Assembly (NCBI RefSeq): GCF_027595985.1
Contig: NC_073304.1
Span: 213,496,500 to 213,560,499, forward strand
Direction of reading: 5' to 3'
DNA length: 64,000 nt
DNA from: Sorex araneus
Lineage: Eukaryota > Chordata > Mammalia > Eulipotyphla > Soricidae
Part shown: positions 36,712-47,699 of the stretch, one piece after another
Layout of the letters: each line of letters opens with the position of its first letter
How positions within the stretch are numbered: the stretch's first letter is position 1
Notes under the pieces: model-generated
Seen by the model: only the letters and a program-made list of their open reading frames with translations
Database searches by the model: none
What the model was told of the DNA's origin: nothing
Made by a program: the position numbers and the translations under genes

Positions 36712-37085
36712 TTTTTTCACTTTTTGAGTCACACCCAGCAATGATCAAGAGTTACTCTACACATGGGGCCGGAGCGATAGCACAGCGGGTAGGGCGTTTG
36801 CCTTGCACGCGGCCGACTCGGGTTCGATCCCCGGCATCCCATATGGTCCCCCAAGCACCGCCAGGAGTAATTCCTGAGTGCAAAGCCAGGAGTAACCCCT
36901 GAGCATTGCTGGGTGTGACCCAAAAAGAAAAAAAAAAAAAGAAAAAAAAAAAAAGAGTTACTCTACACTCTGCACTCAGGAATTAATCCTGGAAGTGCTT
37001 GGAGGACCATATGGGATGCTGGGTCTCGAACACAGGTTGGCTGCATGCAAGGTGAATGCCCTCCCTGCTATACTATCATCTCCCA
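36712..37085 (-). mobile_element. Older SOR-type SINE, split by a young copy
   Basis: Halves 36712-36762 and 36953-37085 rejoin at AAGAGTTACTCTACAC, from GAGTCACACCCAGCAATGAT to CTATACTATCATCTCCC. Confidence 0.9.
36765..36952 (+). mobile_element. Full-length SOR-type SINE, subtype B, nested
   Basis: Exact 16-bp duplication AAGAGTTACTCTACAC at 36747-36762 and 36953-36968. Long A tail. Confidence 0.96.
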
Positions 37086-37425
37086 CCCCACACTAGCCTC
37101 TTTCTTTTTCTCTTTTGTTTTCTCCCCAGGCTAGGTTTCTTGACTCACTCAACTACTAGGACACTTATCTTGGCTATTGTCAATAAGACTGCAATGAACA
37201 TGGATGTGCATCTTCCTATGAACTTTTTTGTGTGTACTTGGGGTAGAGAACCAATGGTGGACATTGAGCCAGGTGGAAGTTCTCTTTGGAACGTTTTGAG
37301 AAGTCTCCAGTGTCCACAGAGGCTACTCAGGCCGCAGTCCCACCTGCAGTGAGTGAGATTTCCGTTTCACCACACCCCTAGCAGCGCTGATGGTTTCCAA
37401 GGACCAGCCTCCTTCAGGGAACCAA

Positions 37426-38100
37426 GGTTTGCGACCAGCGCTATGTGATCCCCCAGAAGAAGCCCCTCCCCCCAGGGATTGATCCCCCAGCATCATGGGG
37501 GGTGGCCCAAAGACCCAGGAGCGTCCCAGTTCTGTATTTCATGTGCTTTATCTGTGTGCATTGCCCACCAGTGGGTGCCCACCAGTGGCTCCTCCATCTC
37601 ACTCGGGGTCCTGTGTCCCACGAGAGGCTCTGTGGCACCCCTCCAACCTGTTCTACTTCCTTGGCTGAGCTCCCACCTATGCCTCTCTCCCCCAGGGTCC
37701 CACTTGTTCTGTGCCCTGAAGAGCTGAGATCTATGGACCGCGGCCCCGGGGGCTCCTTTCCTTGCCACATCTGGGGGCGGGGGTGTTGCTTCAGAAGGTC
37801 CAGCCTGATGGACGGGCTGAGTCCCTTCAACCACGGTCGCGCTGATCCCTCCCTTGCCCTTGTCCCTCAGGCACCTGGGAGAGATCAGCTCCCTGTGGAT
37901 GCCCACGGGAGGGTGCCTTGCTAACTCTGGTTGGCATCCCTCCCAATCGCCCACTCTTGCGCATTATCCCATCAGTGTGGAGCGCTTTTGCTCCTTTGCG
38001 CCCCCTAGTGGGGGACTCTCACAAAGCCTCCACCTCCCTGGAGCCCCAAATAGCTCTGGGATAGAGCCTCATTGTTTGTTTTGTTTTGTTTTGGAGGCCA
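37426..38100. other. Intergenic, unidentified
   Basis: GC-rich; a 153-codon minus frame at 37954-37493 and a 159-codon plus frame overlap, neither resembling a known protein. Could be an unclassified old repeat. Confidence 0.5.
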
Positions 38101-38131
<31 letters not shown>

Positions 38132-38141
38132 GTCGTCGTCG

Positions 38142-38170
<29 letters not shown>
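38101..38170 (+). repeat. (CAT)n trinucleotide array with central CGT units
   Basis: CAT repeats interrupted by three CGT units. It adjoins the body of an old composite SINE copy. Confidence 0.9.
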
Positions 38171-38172
<2 letters not shown>

Positions 38173-38179
38173 GTGGATC

Positions 38180-38405
38180 GTAGAATTTCTTGAGGGGTCT
38201 CAGTAACGTCTCCATTCGTCCTAGCCCTGAGATTTTAGAAGCCTCTCTTTATTCATCCTTCCCAACAGTGCTGCATTGAAGGCTCTTTCAGGGTCAGGGG
38301 AATGAGACCCAGCATTGTTACTGGTTTTTGCATATGAAAACGCCATGGGGAGTTTGCCAGGCTCTCCCATGTGGGCAGGAAACTCTCAGTAGCTTGCCAG
38401 GTTCT
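38180..38405 (-). mobile_element. Old composite-SINE body
   Basis: AATGxxACGCCATGGGGAGTTTGC-type order with GGCTCTCCCATGTGGGCAGG and GTCTCAGTAACGTCTCCATTC matches the body of 31769-32014 in reverse, with about 60 bp inserted. The head is not recognisable. Confidence 0.65.
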
Positions 38406-39429
38406 CCCAAAGGGAGAACTAGGCTATAAGATGTTGCGCTTCTGGGAGCTTAGTTTTATAGTCTCTGGATGTTGTCCATTGATGGGATTACACGGGGCGG
38501 GGGGGGGGAGGGGGGAGGGGGCACTTTCTGAGTGTGACCACATAGCTACTGGAAATGAGGGATCTGGGCAGACCGAAGAGGCCCAATCCTGATCCGAGCA
38601 GGCTTGGAGATCTCAGCCTTGGGTTCCTCTGTTGGTTCCTTCATGCATGAGGCTCGTCCAAATGTGTGGAGAGGGGACTTGAGCATGGCTGTGGCTGGGT
38701 TCCGGGGGTCTTCGACTGCCGGGGCTGGCTCTGCTCAGGAGGCCACATACAGCCGGGATTGACATCGCATCCTGCCACTTCCCCAAGGACAATGTACTTA
38801 GTATGCGGTCCCGCGTGTCTCCCCAACTCTGGCCACATGGGGGCAGCACAGAGCCCTTGCTCCTGAGTGCCCTTCCCGGCCCAGAAAGGAGAGAGCTGCA
38901 GATTCCCCGGACAGGCAGGAATCCCCCTTTGGAATCCAAGTCCCCGGGCAGCTCTGTCCCACCTCCAAGGGGCGCCCCTCATCCTTACCAGCAGCCTCTG
39001 GTTCCTTCTAAGGCAGTAGAAAAGTGAGCACTTGCTCAGCACCCGTCTAGCCTGGCCTCTGCGCTGTTTTCAGGATTCTCCTCCGCATCCTGAACTGTGC
39101 TCAGACTGACTTGCCTTCCCCGGTCAGTCCCAGGCTCCATCCCGCCTTTGAACAGCTCCTGGGAAGCCCAGGGGGCATGTCAGAAGAGTACAGAACGCTC
39201 AAGGTGCGTCCAGCCCAGGGAAGGGACTTGCCGTGCACAGGAGGGACGAGTCCCGTGTGCAGAACTTGGGCTTTCCGAGGATTGGTCCCTCGCTGGGCAC
39301 CAGGCTCAGGGGAGGCTGGCCGCCCTCCCGGGCAGCAGTGTTACGTGTGCACGTGAGATGCAGCGGGGGCACGTCCAGAGACCACCTGAGCGAGATGTGT
39401 CTGGAGGAACTGCAGGGGGACCCAGACCT
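38406..39429. other. Intergenic, no gene recognised
   Basis: Poly-G/GGGAGG tract at 38495-38522. Open frames of 100-130 codons on both strands lack recognisable motifs. Confidence 0.5.
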
Positions 39430-39556
39430 GGACCCAGAGCGGTGCTCAGGGCTTACTCCGGAGTCTGTGGTCACTGCTGGCAGTGCTCAGCAGACCATGT
39501 GGGGTGCCAGGGATTGAGCCCCATATGCAAGGCAAGCGCCCACCTGTTCTGGCCCA
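39430..39556 (-). mobile_element. Old SOR-type SINE, partial
   Basis: CGGTGCTCAGGGCTTACTCC to CACCTGTTCTGGCCC. Confidence 0.7.
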
Positions 39557-40013
39557 TAGAACTCCCTCTCGACGCTGAGCTATTTCTGGATCCTGAAATA
39601 GGCCTGGCACCCAGATTTTCTAGTCACACACAGTCTCTTCCTGCAAAGGGCCCTGCTGGTCTCTTGTGGGAGGTTCTGTGCCCCCTACTTACTTACCAGG
39701 GGGATGCTTGGGTCCTTCAACGCCCCCTCCTCAAAGGGTTCCGGTACTCTGTTTCTGCAGTTCCTCGTATTTACAGGAGATGGCAGCAGAGGACAAGGAA
39801 TCCCAGAGGGCGGCTCCTGCCAACTGTGGGTGACAAGTGGACCCTTGGGTGCTGTTTCCCATGTTCTTTAAATGGTTACAAGACCCAACTGTGTAGGGCC
39901 CATTTCAGCTGTTTGTTTAGGCTTTAGGCACCAGGTTTAAGAACATTGTTTTTCTTTTCTCAAGAAGATTTGGAGTATTATACTGAGAGAATTCAAGATT
40001 AGAAATAGAACAG

Positions 40014-40195
40014 AGGGCCAGAGAAACAGTAGAGAGGAGATGGCTTTTGTCTGACACGTAACTGACCTGGGTTCGATCCCTTGCATCCCATATGGTTCAC
40101 AGAGCACCACCAGGAGTAATTTCTCAGCGCAGAGCCAGGAGTAACCCCTGAGCAACATTGGATAGGACCCAAAAAGACAAAATAAAATAAAAGAA
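40014..40195 (+). mobile_element. SOR-type SINE
   Basis: GGGCCAGAGAAACAGTAGAG, GGGTTCGATCCCTTGCATCC, ATAGGACCCAAAAAGAC. Confidence 0.88.
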
Positions 40196-40260
40196 CATAA
40201 AACACACACAAAAAAGCAGAGAACCTAGAGGGACAGTAGAGCAGGTAAGGCACTTTTCTT

Positions 40261-40435
40261 TCGCTTTTTTTTTTGGGGGGGTCACACCCGGCGATGCTCA
40301 GGGGTTACTCCTGGCTCTGCACTCAGGAATCACTCCTGGCAGTGCTTGGGGGACCATATGGGATGCTGGGAATCGAACCCAGGTCGGCTGCATGAAAGGC
40401 AAATGCCCTACTCGCTGTACTATCGCTCCAGCCCC
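40261..40435 (-). mobile_element. Full-length SOR-type SINE, first of a same-site pair
   Basis: Flanked by AAGGCACTTTTCTT at 40247-40260 and 40436-40449. Confidence 0.95.
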
Positions 40436-40449
40436 AAGGCACTTTTCTT

Positions 40450-40628
40450 TTTTTTTTTCTTTCTTTTTGGATCATACCTGGTGATGCACAGGGGTTACTC
40501 CTGGCTCTGCACTCAGGAATTATCCCTGGCGGTGCTCAGGGGAACATATGAGATGCTGGGAATCGAACCCCGGTTGGCCGAGTGCAAGGCAAACGCCCTA
40601 CCCACTGTGCTATTGCTTCAGCCCCCCC
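40450..40628 (-). mobile_element. Full-length SOR-type SINE, second of a same-site pair
   Basis: Flanked by AAGGCACTTTTCTT at 40436-40449 and 40629-40642. Confidence 0.95.
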
Positions 40629-41153
40629 AAGGCACTTTTCTTACAGTGGCTGATCCAGGTCCAGTTCCCACCACCACAAACGGTCCCTCAAACCCCGCCC
40701 GCAGTGATGCTCAAGCACAGAGCCAGGAGTAAGTCCTGAGCATTGCCATGTGTGACCCGCACACTCCCAAGCAAATAAGCAGAAACAAGGAAAGAACAGA
40801 AATCATGGGAAGATCCTACTGTGTCCCCTCGCTGCTTCAGCTGTTTTGAGGTGCAGGGTAGATTGGGGTGAAGAAGTAGCACCCAGGGGCTGAAGGTTCG
40901 GCCACCGAGTGGGGTCTGGACAGCCCCAACCCTGCAGTTCCAGGGTTGGGGGGAGCAAAGTGCTCAAAGACCAGAGGAGCAGGAAGAGCGACAGTCGGTC
41001 TAGATGCAGAGATGCAATTCTGACTCCCTCCCCTCCAGCCTTGGGGGCTGCCCCTTGCATTGGGCCCCACCCACCTGCCAGGCCAGCCCTGCCTCCAGGC
41101 TGTTCCTCTGCCTAGAACAATCACCTAGTACTGTTAACACTCCTCAGGGGCCC

Positions 41154-41300
41154 TATTTGTTTGTTTGGGGGCACACCCACCAGTGCTCAAGGGTTACTCC
41201 TGGCTCTGCACTCAAGGGTTGCTCCTAGTAGTGCTCAGGAAACCAGGCGATGCCCGGGACTGAACCTGGGGTTCCTGCATGCAAAGGCCACGTGCTTCTT
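41154..41300 (-). mobile_element. Old SOR-type SINE
   Basis: GGGGCACACCCACCAGTGCT to GCAAAGGCCACGTGCTTC; head lost. Confidence 0.78.
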
Positions 41301-41732
41301 TAGAGAAGTCCTGGATGACAGCAACTGCTCTGAGTGTGCCTGACATTTCAGGAGTCTGGCAGGGCACCAGGACATGACTCCCAGGGGGCTAGACCCACAG
41401 GCACCTCGGGGCAGGTGACCATGAGTGGCTGTTGCTGATGGAGCCCATCGACCTGGCGGGGGGGGGGGGGGCTGGTCCATTTGCGGCGGGGGGGTGTGCT
41501 ACATGAAGATCTATGAGGATTTTAAGAAGGGATCTGAAGAGGGGAAGGCCCCGGGGACCAGATCAGCCCAAGGGAGCATGTGGGGACTCAAGTCTGCTGG
41601 GCCCCTCGGTCCCTGGGGGTTCTCACCCTCTGCTAAGAGGATCCTCCACCTGATTCTCAGCTGCCCGAGGCTTCCCCACGTGGTAGGACTCTGAGAAGCT
41701 ACTGTGGAGACCTGACCCCTCCCCATGTGAGG

Positions 41733-41810
41733 AGATGCCAAGGCTCGAACCCCAGTAAGCTGCCTGCAAGGCAAATAAGTCCCTGAACCTCTGAGTCATT
41801 TCTCCCACCT
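41733..41810 (-). mobile_element. Old SOR-type SINE head fragment
   Basis: GATGCCAAGGCTCGAACCCC to GAGTCATTTCTCCC. Confidence 0.6.
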
Positions 41811-41828
41811 GATATGCTCCTCTTTCTT

Positions 41829-42058
41829 TAGCACTGTAGCGCTGTCATCCTGTTGCTCATCGATTTGCTCGAGCGGGCACCAGTAATGTCTCCATTGTGA
41901 GACTTGCTGTTACAGTTTTTGGCATATCAGATACGCCACAGGGAGCTTGCCAGGCTTTGCCGTGCGGGCTGGCGGGATTTGCCGGGCTCTCCGAGAGGGA
42001 CGGAGGAATCAAACCCGGGTCGGCTGCATGCAAGACAAACGCCCTGCCCCGATGTGCT
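41829..42058 (-). mobile_element. Composite SINE, second copy
   Basis: In reverse: decayed SOR head (CGACCCGGGTTTGATTCCTC), CTCTCGGAGAGCCCGGC, the GGAGACATTACTGGTGCCCG body and the tail GACAGCGCTACAGTGCTA. No A tail. Confidence 0.85.
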
Positions 42059-42482
42059 CCAGTTGGTGGAGCGATTTGTCTGGTTCAATTCCTCTTTCCT
42101 TACAGGAGTGAAAACTAGGAGACAGCTGATTTTCACGTGTCAGATGAATATTTAACCACACTCAAATGCCAATTCCAGTGTACTGAGTGTGTCCGATCAA
42201 TTCTTCACGATCTTCATGCCATTCCTCTGCTTTCCGTCCCTTCCCTTTTATTTTCCATCTTGTGTTCTGAATCACAACTCCCACAGGCTCAACTCATTTT
42301 CTGGCTAGTAGTTTTTCGAGAAATGAGTCAAGAGGGGGTGATGCTGCTGATCAGCCTCATCGGCAGAGCCTGCATTTCTGGGTCCTGCTGGCGGGCCAGC
42401 TTCCTCTGCTGCCAGCGGAACAGGCCAGTGGACTTGTATTACCGTTCATGCTGTCTTCTTTTAGCTCCTGAGTGATGCTCGG

Positions 42483-42622
42483 AGGGGCCTGGAGAGACAG
42501 TGCAACAGGTAAAGGCACTTGCTTTGCATACCGCTGACTCTGGTTCTATCCCAGCCACCAGATATGGTTTTCTGAGCCCCACCAGGAGTGATACCCGAGC
42601 ACAGAGCCAGGAGTAAGAGCCA
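42483..42622 (+). mobile_element. Old SOR-type SINE
   Basis: GGGGCCTGGAGAGACAGTGC, CACCAGGAGTGATACCCGAG. Confidence 0.78.
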
Positions 42623-42777
42623 GACAATCTCCTGAGCTGCACTGATCTGAGAACAAGGAGATGGGTGCTGAGAGGAGCCCCACATGCGTGCTGTTAAGTG
42701 AAATGAGCAGATGAAAGAGCCTTCCCAGCCTCTGATGAACCTGGGGGAAGTGTAGGCACAGTTAAGATTTCTAAGAG

Positions 42778-42952
42778 GGGCCGAAGTGATAGTACAGCGG
42801 GTAGAGCATTTGCCCTGCAAGTGGCTGACCCGGGTTCGATTCCCAGCATCCCATATGGTCCTCCAAGCACCGCCAGGAGTGATTCCTGAGTGCAGAGCCA
42901 GGAGTAACCCCTGAGCAATGCTGGGTGTGACCCAAAAAGAAAAGAAAATTTT
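42778..42952 (+). mobile_element. Full-length SOR-type SINE
   Basis: Exact duplication TTTCTAAGAG at 42768-42777 and 42953-42962. Confidence 0.94.
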
Positions 42953-42962
42953 TTTCTAAGAG

Positions 42963-43120
42963 TATGGTTAGAGAGATAATCCAGCAGGTAAGGGACTTGC
43001 TGGGCACACAGCTGATCCGAGTTCAAACCATCACTGTACAGGGGCCCCAAGCAGCGCCAGGGGTGATCCCTGAATGGAGAACCAGGAATAAGCTCCCAGC
43101 ACTGCCGGGCATGACCAAAC
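42963..43120 (+). mobile_element. Old SOR-type SINE
   Basis: GGTTAGAGAGATAATCCAGC, AGCGCCAGGGGTGATCCCTG. Confidence 0.75.
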
Positions 43121-43309
43121 CTCACTGACATACCAGGGAACCCCTCATCTGTTCATTTAGTCACCGCCCGCCCCCAGCAGGAAAAGACATATAGTTCCTG
43201 TACGTAAACACAAGATGGCTCTTCCGTATTGCTCTTTATTTTTAGATGGTCTTGGAGAGATAGCATAAGCAGCTATTTAAAATAAAATGGGAAGAGAAGA
43301 CGCAGGAGT

Positions 43310-43650
43310 CCTGATGCTTCTGAAATCTTTATTTCTGAAATGTCTATTTTTTTTCTTAAACATTCAACCGCAAAGCAGGTTCCATCCATTCCACTGTAAG
43401 TGAAAGCAAACACGAAGGCAGGCCCTAGCGGCGCATGGACAGCTGTCGACGGAAGATGCCAGGAGACGCTTCACAACCATCAGTGGGCCCGTTTTCAAAA
43501 CAGAACCTCGAAGAAGAACTCGCATGTCGCTGAGCACATACAAGAGGCCCCGAGCACGCCGCCCTGCCCTCCGCCTGCGTCCCCGCCTGCACACGGCTTG
43601 CTCGCCAAAACCTCACTCCGCCAATGGCGCGGGTCTGTTCCCCCGCCTGC
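43310..43650 (-). other. CpG-rich segment with AATAAA: candidate intronless transcript or pseudogene
   Basis: On the minus strand a CCAAT motif (reverse of CCAATGG near 43622) is followed by about 250 CpG-rich bases, then AATAAA at 43333-43328. A 76-codon open frame (43594-43364) is Arg-rich and unrecognised. It may be a short noncoding transcript, a processed pseudogene 3' end or chance. Confidence 0.35.
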
Positions 43651-43689
43651 GATACGCGTGGCGCGCTTTGTTTTTGTCAAGACCATGTG

Positions 43690-44035
43690 ATTGGAGCCAG
43701 AGCGAGAGGTCTGTGGGCTGAGGTCATACTTTTTTTTTTTTTTTTTTTTTTTGCTTTTTGGGCCACACCCAGCAACGCACAGGGGTTACTCCTGGCTCTG
43801 CACTCAGGAATTACTCCTGGCGGTGCTCGGGGGACCATATGGGATGCTGGGAATCGAACCCGGGTCGGCCGTGTGCAAGGCAAATGCCCTACCCACTGTG
43901 CTATCGCTCCAGCCCCGCTGAGGTCATACTTTCCATGCTGGTGGCCTGGGTTCGATCCCTGGCACCAAGAGCACCAACACTGGGCAAAGAGAGCTGGATG
44001 TGCGCCTCCCAGCCCCACCAACAAAACACAAAGAA
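43690..44035 (+). mobile_element. Old SOR-type SINE, split by a young copy
   Basis: Halves 43690-43732 (GATTGGAGCCAGAGCGAGAG) and 43917-44035 (TGGGTTCGATCCCTGGCACC). Confidence 0.75.
43733..43916 (-). mobile_element. Full-length SOR-type SINE, nested
   Basis: Exact 16-bp duplication GCTGAGGTCATACTTT at 43717-43732 and 43917-43932. Confidence 0.96.
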
Positions 44036-44235
44036 CCCTCTGATCCAGGCACGCATAACAACGCAGCTAGGAGCCTCACAGCATCGCATCTTCCCTCTGA
44101 AACGCTCGCTGAGGCACCTGGACCCCCCTCAATTCTCTCTCTCAAGGCGGGTGTTGAGCCACTTCCCCGAATGGCTTTTCCTGTCATGAAGTCACGCTGT
44201 GAAATCATGAACAGGGATAACTGAGATGCCCTTTA

Positions 44236-44404
44236 TTGGTTTTGGGCCACACCTATCTGTGCTCAGAGCTTCCTCCTGACTCTGTTTTCAGGGTTCATTC
44301 CTGGAGGGGCTCGAGGGACCATATGGGGTGCCGGGGATCAAGCCCAGGTGGGTTGCGTGCCAGGCAAACGCCCTCCCTGCTCTCCTGTCTTATCACTCCG
44401 GCCC
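44236..44404 (-). mobile_element. Old SOR-type SINE
   Basis: GGGCCACACCTATCTGTGCT to TTATCACTCCGGCCCC. Confidence 0.85.
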
Positions 44405-44789
44405 CATCCACAGTCTCTTTTTATCTCTTCCCTTCATTTCGTAGATCAGAGCGGATGGCTGTCTTTCCCTCGCTGAGGACCACGCGGGACGCCCCTCTGG
44501 TGTGGGCAGGGTCACACGGTGCTGCAGTGCGGACCCCATGAAGTGGACGAGGATGGATCCCAGCCCAGTGGCTCACAAACCTTCCACTTTGTGTGGGAAG
44601 TTACGGATGTCAGAAGCGGCTTCTCATGTGTAAATGGGTGCATGGGCTACAAGACAGTTAAGCGCACTTTGGGCTGCAAGTAATAGTAACCGAATTCCCA
44701 CTAGCTTGAGAAAAACAGGGGATGTATTTTGGTAGCCAAAGAAGCGTGGAGTAGCCGGGCTGGACTGAGGAAGACGTGGAAGCAGGGTC

Positions 44790-44955
44790 CCAGAGAGAGA
44801 GAGTACAACAGAGAGGGGGGTGCTTGCCTTGCACACATCTGATTGGGATTGAATCTCTGGCACCCCAGAGGGTCCCCTGAGCCCAACCGGAGTGATCCCC
44901 AAGTGCAGAGCCAGGAGTAACTCCTGAGCACTGCTGGATAGAGTCCAAAAACAAC
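44790..44955 (+). mobile_element. Old SOR-type SINE
   Basis: GTGCTTGCCTTGCACACATC, GAGCCAGGAGTAACTCCTGA. Confidence 0.8.
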
Positions 44956-45341
44956 CAACCAATCAAACAACCTCCCCAAACCAGAAACAGACCTTTGGGG
45001 ACCATCAGGACTTTGTCTCCTGCCTCAGCTTTTCTCTGAACCTCACCAGGCTTCCTCATGGAGCAGCTAACATGCTTCCTCGGAGCCCCTGGGGTGACCC
45101 TAAGAGCCTTGCTGCCCCAGCCGCCTGGAGGGGCACACTCACTGGCCCCAGCCCAAACTCCCCCTGGGCAGCTCCGCTACGGCCCCAGAGGCCGGGCTGC
45201 CCGTGGCGGCTGCCAGCCTGCACCCCACACCTACGGTTCTTCCCTTATGTGGGGTGGGGAGGAGGAAGCAGAAGTAGTTCCAAGGAATTCAGGAGACAGA
45301 AGAGATGGGGACATGTGTGCACCACCAACAAATTTAATTTT

Positions 45342-45462
45342 AAAAAATTTGTTTTGGGCCACACCCGGCAGTGCCCAGGGGTTACTCCTAGCTCCTAACT
45401 CATACGGGATGCTGGGAATTGAACCCTCATGTCAGCTGCGTGCAAGCTACTGCCCCAGTCCC
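45342..45462 (-). mobile_element. SOR-type SINE with internal deletion
   Basis: GGGCCACACCCGGCAGTGCC, then CTCATACGGGATGCTGGGAA; the middle of the body is missing. Confidence 0.85.
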
Positions 45463-45839
45463 AACAAGCTTAATTTTTTAAATTATTTTTATTTTTTTGA
45501 AGCAAAACATTTTATTTGGAGGTTTTGAAGGGAAGGAGGAAGAGAAAGTGGGAGAGAGTGGAGAGTAACGCACTCAAGAGAAAACCTGGGCTTCTCCAAG
45601 GGCGGAGAGGCCCCGACACACATCCTAGCATTAGACAGGAGAGCATGAAAGTCCACATCTCAAGAGGGGAGATGTGGGCAACACATGTGCTCAGGCACCA
45701 CATGTGCTCAGTCACATAGGTACAAGCAGCACATGGGCTTGGGCAACATATCGCCCCAACAAGCTTAATTTTTAAAAATTAGAGAAGCAAAGTAGTTTTT
45801 GTTGAATCAAACTTACTTAGAAAGACATGGGGGCTGGAG

Positions 45840-46203
<364 letters not shown>

Positions 46204-46489
46204 GAAGGGAGAGAAAGAGAGGAATAGATGCTCAAGAGAGAACACAAGTTTCTCCTGAGTGGAAAAAAAGCCCCAAGTTAAATCGTGGACGAAGGTTCTG
46301 GAACTGCCGTGTGGAAACACCCAAGCGGTCTTCTCTAGCCTCTGATCAAAGTTATTCACAGTCTGTGTTCTGAGGAAATGTTGGCAGGAAACTAAGACAT
46401 GTTTTGGATGAATTATCGGTCAAGTGTCTCCTGACACCGCTGAATTTTCTCTAACGGGCATCGTCGACCTGTCACCGCGTGAGAGGATG

Positions 46490-46680
46490 CTGCGAGGGGC
46501 GGGACCGGAAGTCCTGCGTCTGCGCAGCAGTTCAGGAGGAAACTGTTTCAGTTTTCAGGAGGAAACTGTTTCAATTTTCAGGAGGAAACTGTCTGCTGCT
46601 CATTCTCGGGACCCTGGAGCCCGCGGAAGGCTCGCAGCTTGCTGCCGGTGATGGTGAAGGGGGCCACTGGGAAGGCAAGT
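46490..46680 (+). promoter_or_regulatory. Candidate unannotated promoter with 3 x 23-bp repeats
   Basis: An ETS-type ACCGGAAGT at 46504-46512 and an NRF1-like CTGCGCAGCAG at 46520-46530 sit in a CpG-containing stretch. Three 23-bp repeats starting TTCAGGAGGAAACTG follow (46531-46599). GGGAAGGCAAGT near 46670 could be a GC-type donor. No known gene is recognised. Confidence 0.4.
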
Positions 46681-46880
46681 AGCAGTGACGTTTGGTCAAG
46701 TCCAGCTTCCCGCACAGGGTTGGCCGAAACGCTCCCCCTGCCCCACCGTGTGGTAGGCAGCTGTGCGTGTGCCCCCGGAGCCAGGGGCGGGAGCCTGAAT
46801 GGGCATGAAGGACCCGCCTCTCTCCTCCCCCTGAATGTTGGAGATGGGTCTCTGATCACTGCACCTCAGGGGTGCAGACG

Positions 46881-47050
46881 GGCCAGAGAGATAGTACAGT
46901 GGGTGGGGTGCCTTCCTTGCACGCAGCCCACCCAGGGTTGCTCCCGGACATCTCAGATGGTTCCCAGGTAAGCACCGCCAGGAGTGATTTCTGAGTGCAG
47001 AGCCAGGGGGTCACTCCTGAGCACTGCTGGGTGTGGCCCTAAAACCAACC
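46881..47050 (+). mobile_element. SOR-type SINE
   Basis: GGGCCAGAGAGATAGTACAG, GCACCGCCAGGAGTGATTTC, GGGTGTGGCCC. Confidence 0.9.
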
Positions 47051-47699
47051 AGAGGTGCAGACAGAGGAGGGCTGCCAGGGTGGTCGCTTCCTGCCTCACC
47101 CTCGTCATCGTCATCTCCCTGGAGAAATGATGCTTAGGGGGCCAAAAGGCCCTTGTCCTTTTTCTTCCGTTTATTCTTTTCTCTTTTCCCCCTTGGGAGA
47201 CAGATCTAGAGAACTAGCAGATTCAAGGGCAACTGCGTTCACAGGAAACTGCACACACAGCTGAATCATTCCAGTTCCACAGCTCCTGGAGCTCGCACCC
47301 CAGTACCCCCTCATTTCAGGAAACTGCATCACAGAACGTGACGGCATGTGCCTGGAAAAAAGACCTTAAAAAGACCTGAGAGGGATTTCAGTGTCTACCT
47401 CTGTCTGCTTCTCAACAGAGTCGGCAAATAGCAAGAAGCACGACCACCACCTCACCCAAGCCCAGAGAGAGGGAGACTCTGATATATCATATTTTTAGAT
47501 TCATCTGCTTGGTTTCCAGTGAAAGCTCACATGGCACAGTCAACACCCACGGGAGGCTTAGAGTGCCCCTGGTTTCAAGTTTGTGTGAGGGCGCTGTCTG
47601 TTCTCTACCCCTGCACGGAAGGAATTCTCCTCTGAAGTGTTCAGAAGGTCAGCACATGGTAAAAAAAAGAAAAAGAAAAAAAAAAAAAGAAAAGAAAGG
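47051..47699. other. Intergenic; shares a segment with 48830-48960
   Basis: CCAGTTCCACAGCTCCTGGAGCTCG near 47270 recurs almost exactly near 48880, suggesting an unclassified dispersed repeat. Confidence 0.5.

Larger units (their letters stand above)
36256..37425 (-). mobile_element. Old L1 3' region, interrupted by nested SINEs
   Basis: GGCTGAGTAATATTCCATTTTG near 36640 and CTTGGCTATTGTCAATAAGAC near 37170 are antisense to the conserved L1 ORF2 end (MEYYAA and FTIA region). 36256-36640 is the following 3' UTR. SINEs occupy 36712-37085. Confidence 0.8.
40223..40765 (+). mobile_element. Old SOR-type SINE carrying two later insertions
   Basis: Head at 40223-40260 (GAGGGACAGTAGAGCAGGTA) and remainder at 40629-40765 (CAGTGGCTGATCCAGGTCCA to GTGTGACCC). 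Confidence 0.8.

Noticed and set aside
37493-37954. 153-codon minus frame as a novel gene
   Set aside because: No splice, start or homology support; composition fits GC-rich intergenic DNA.
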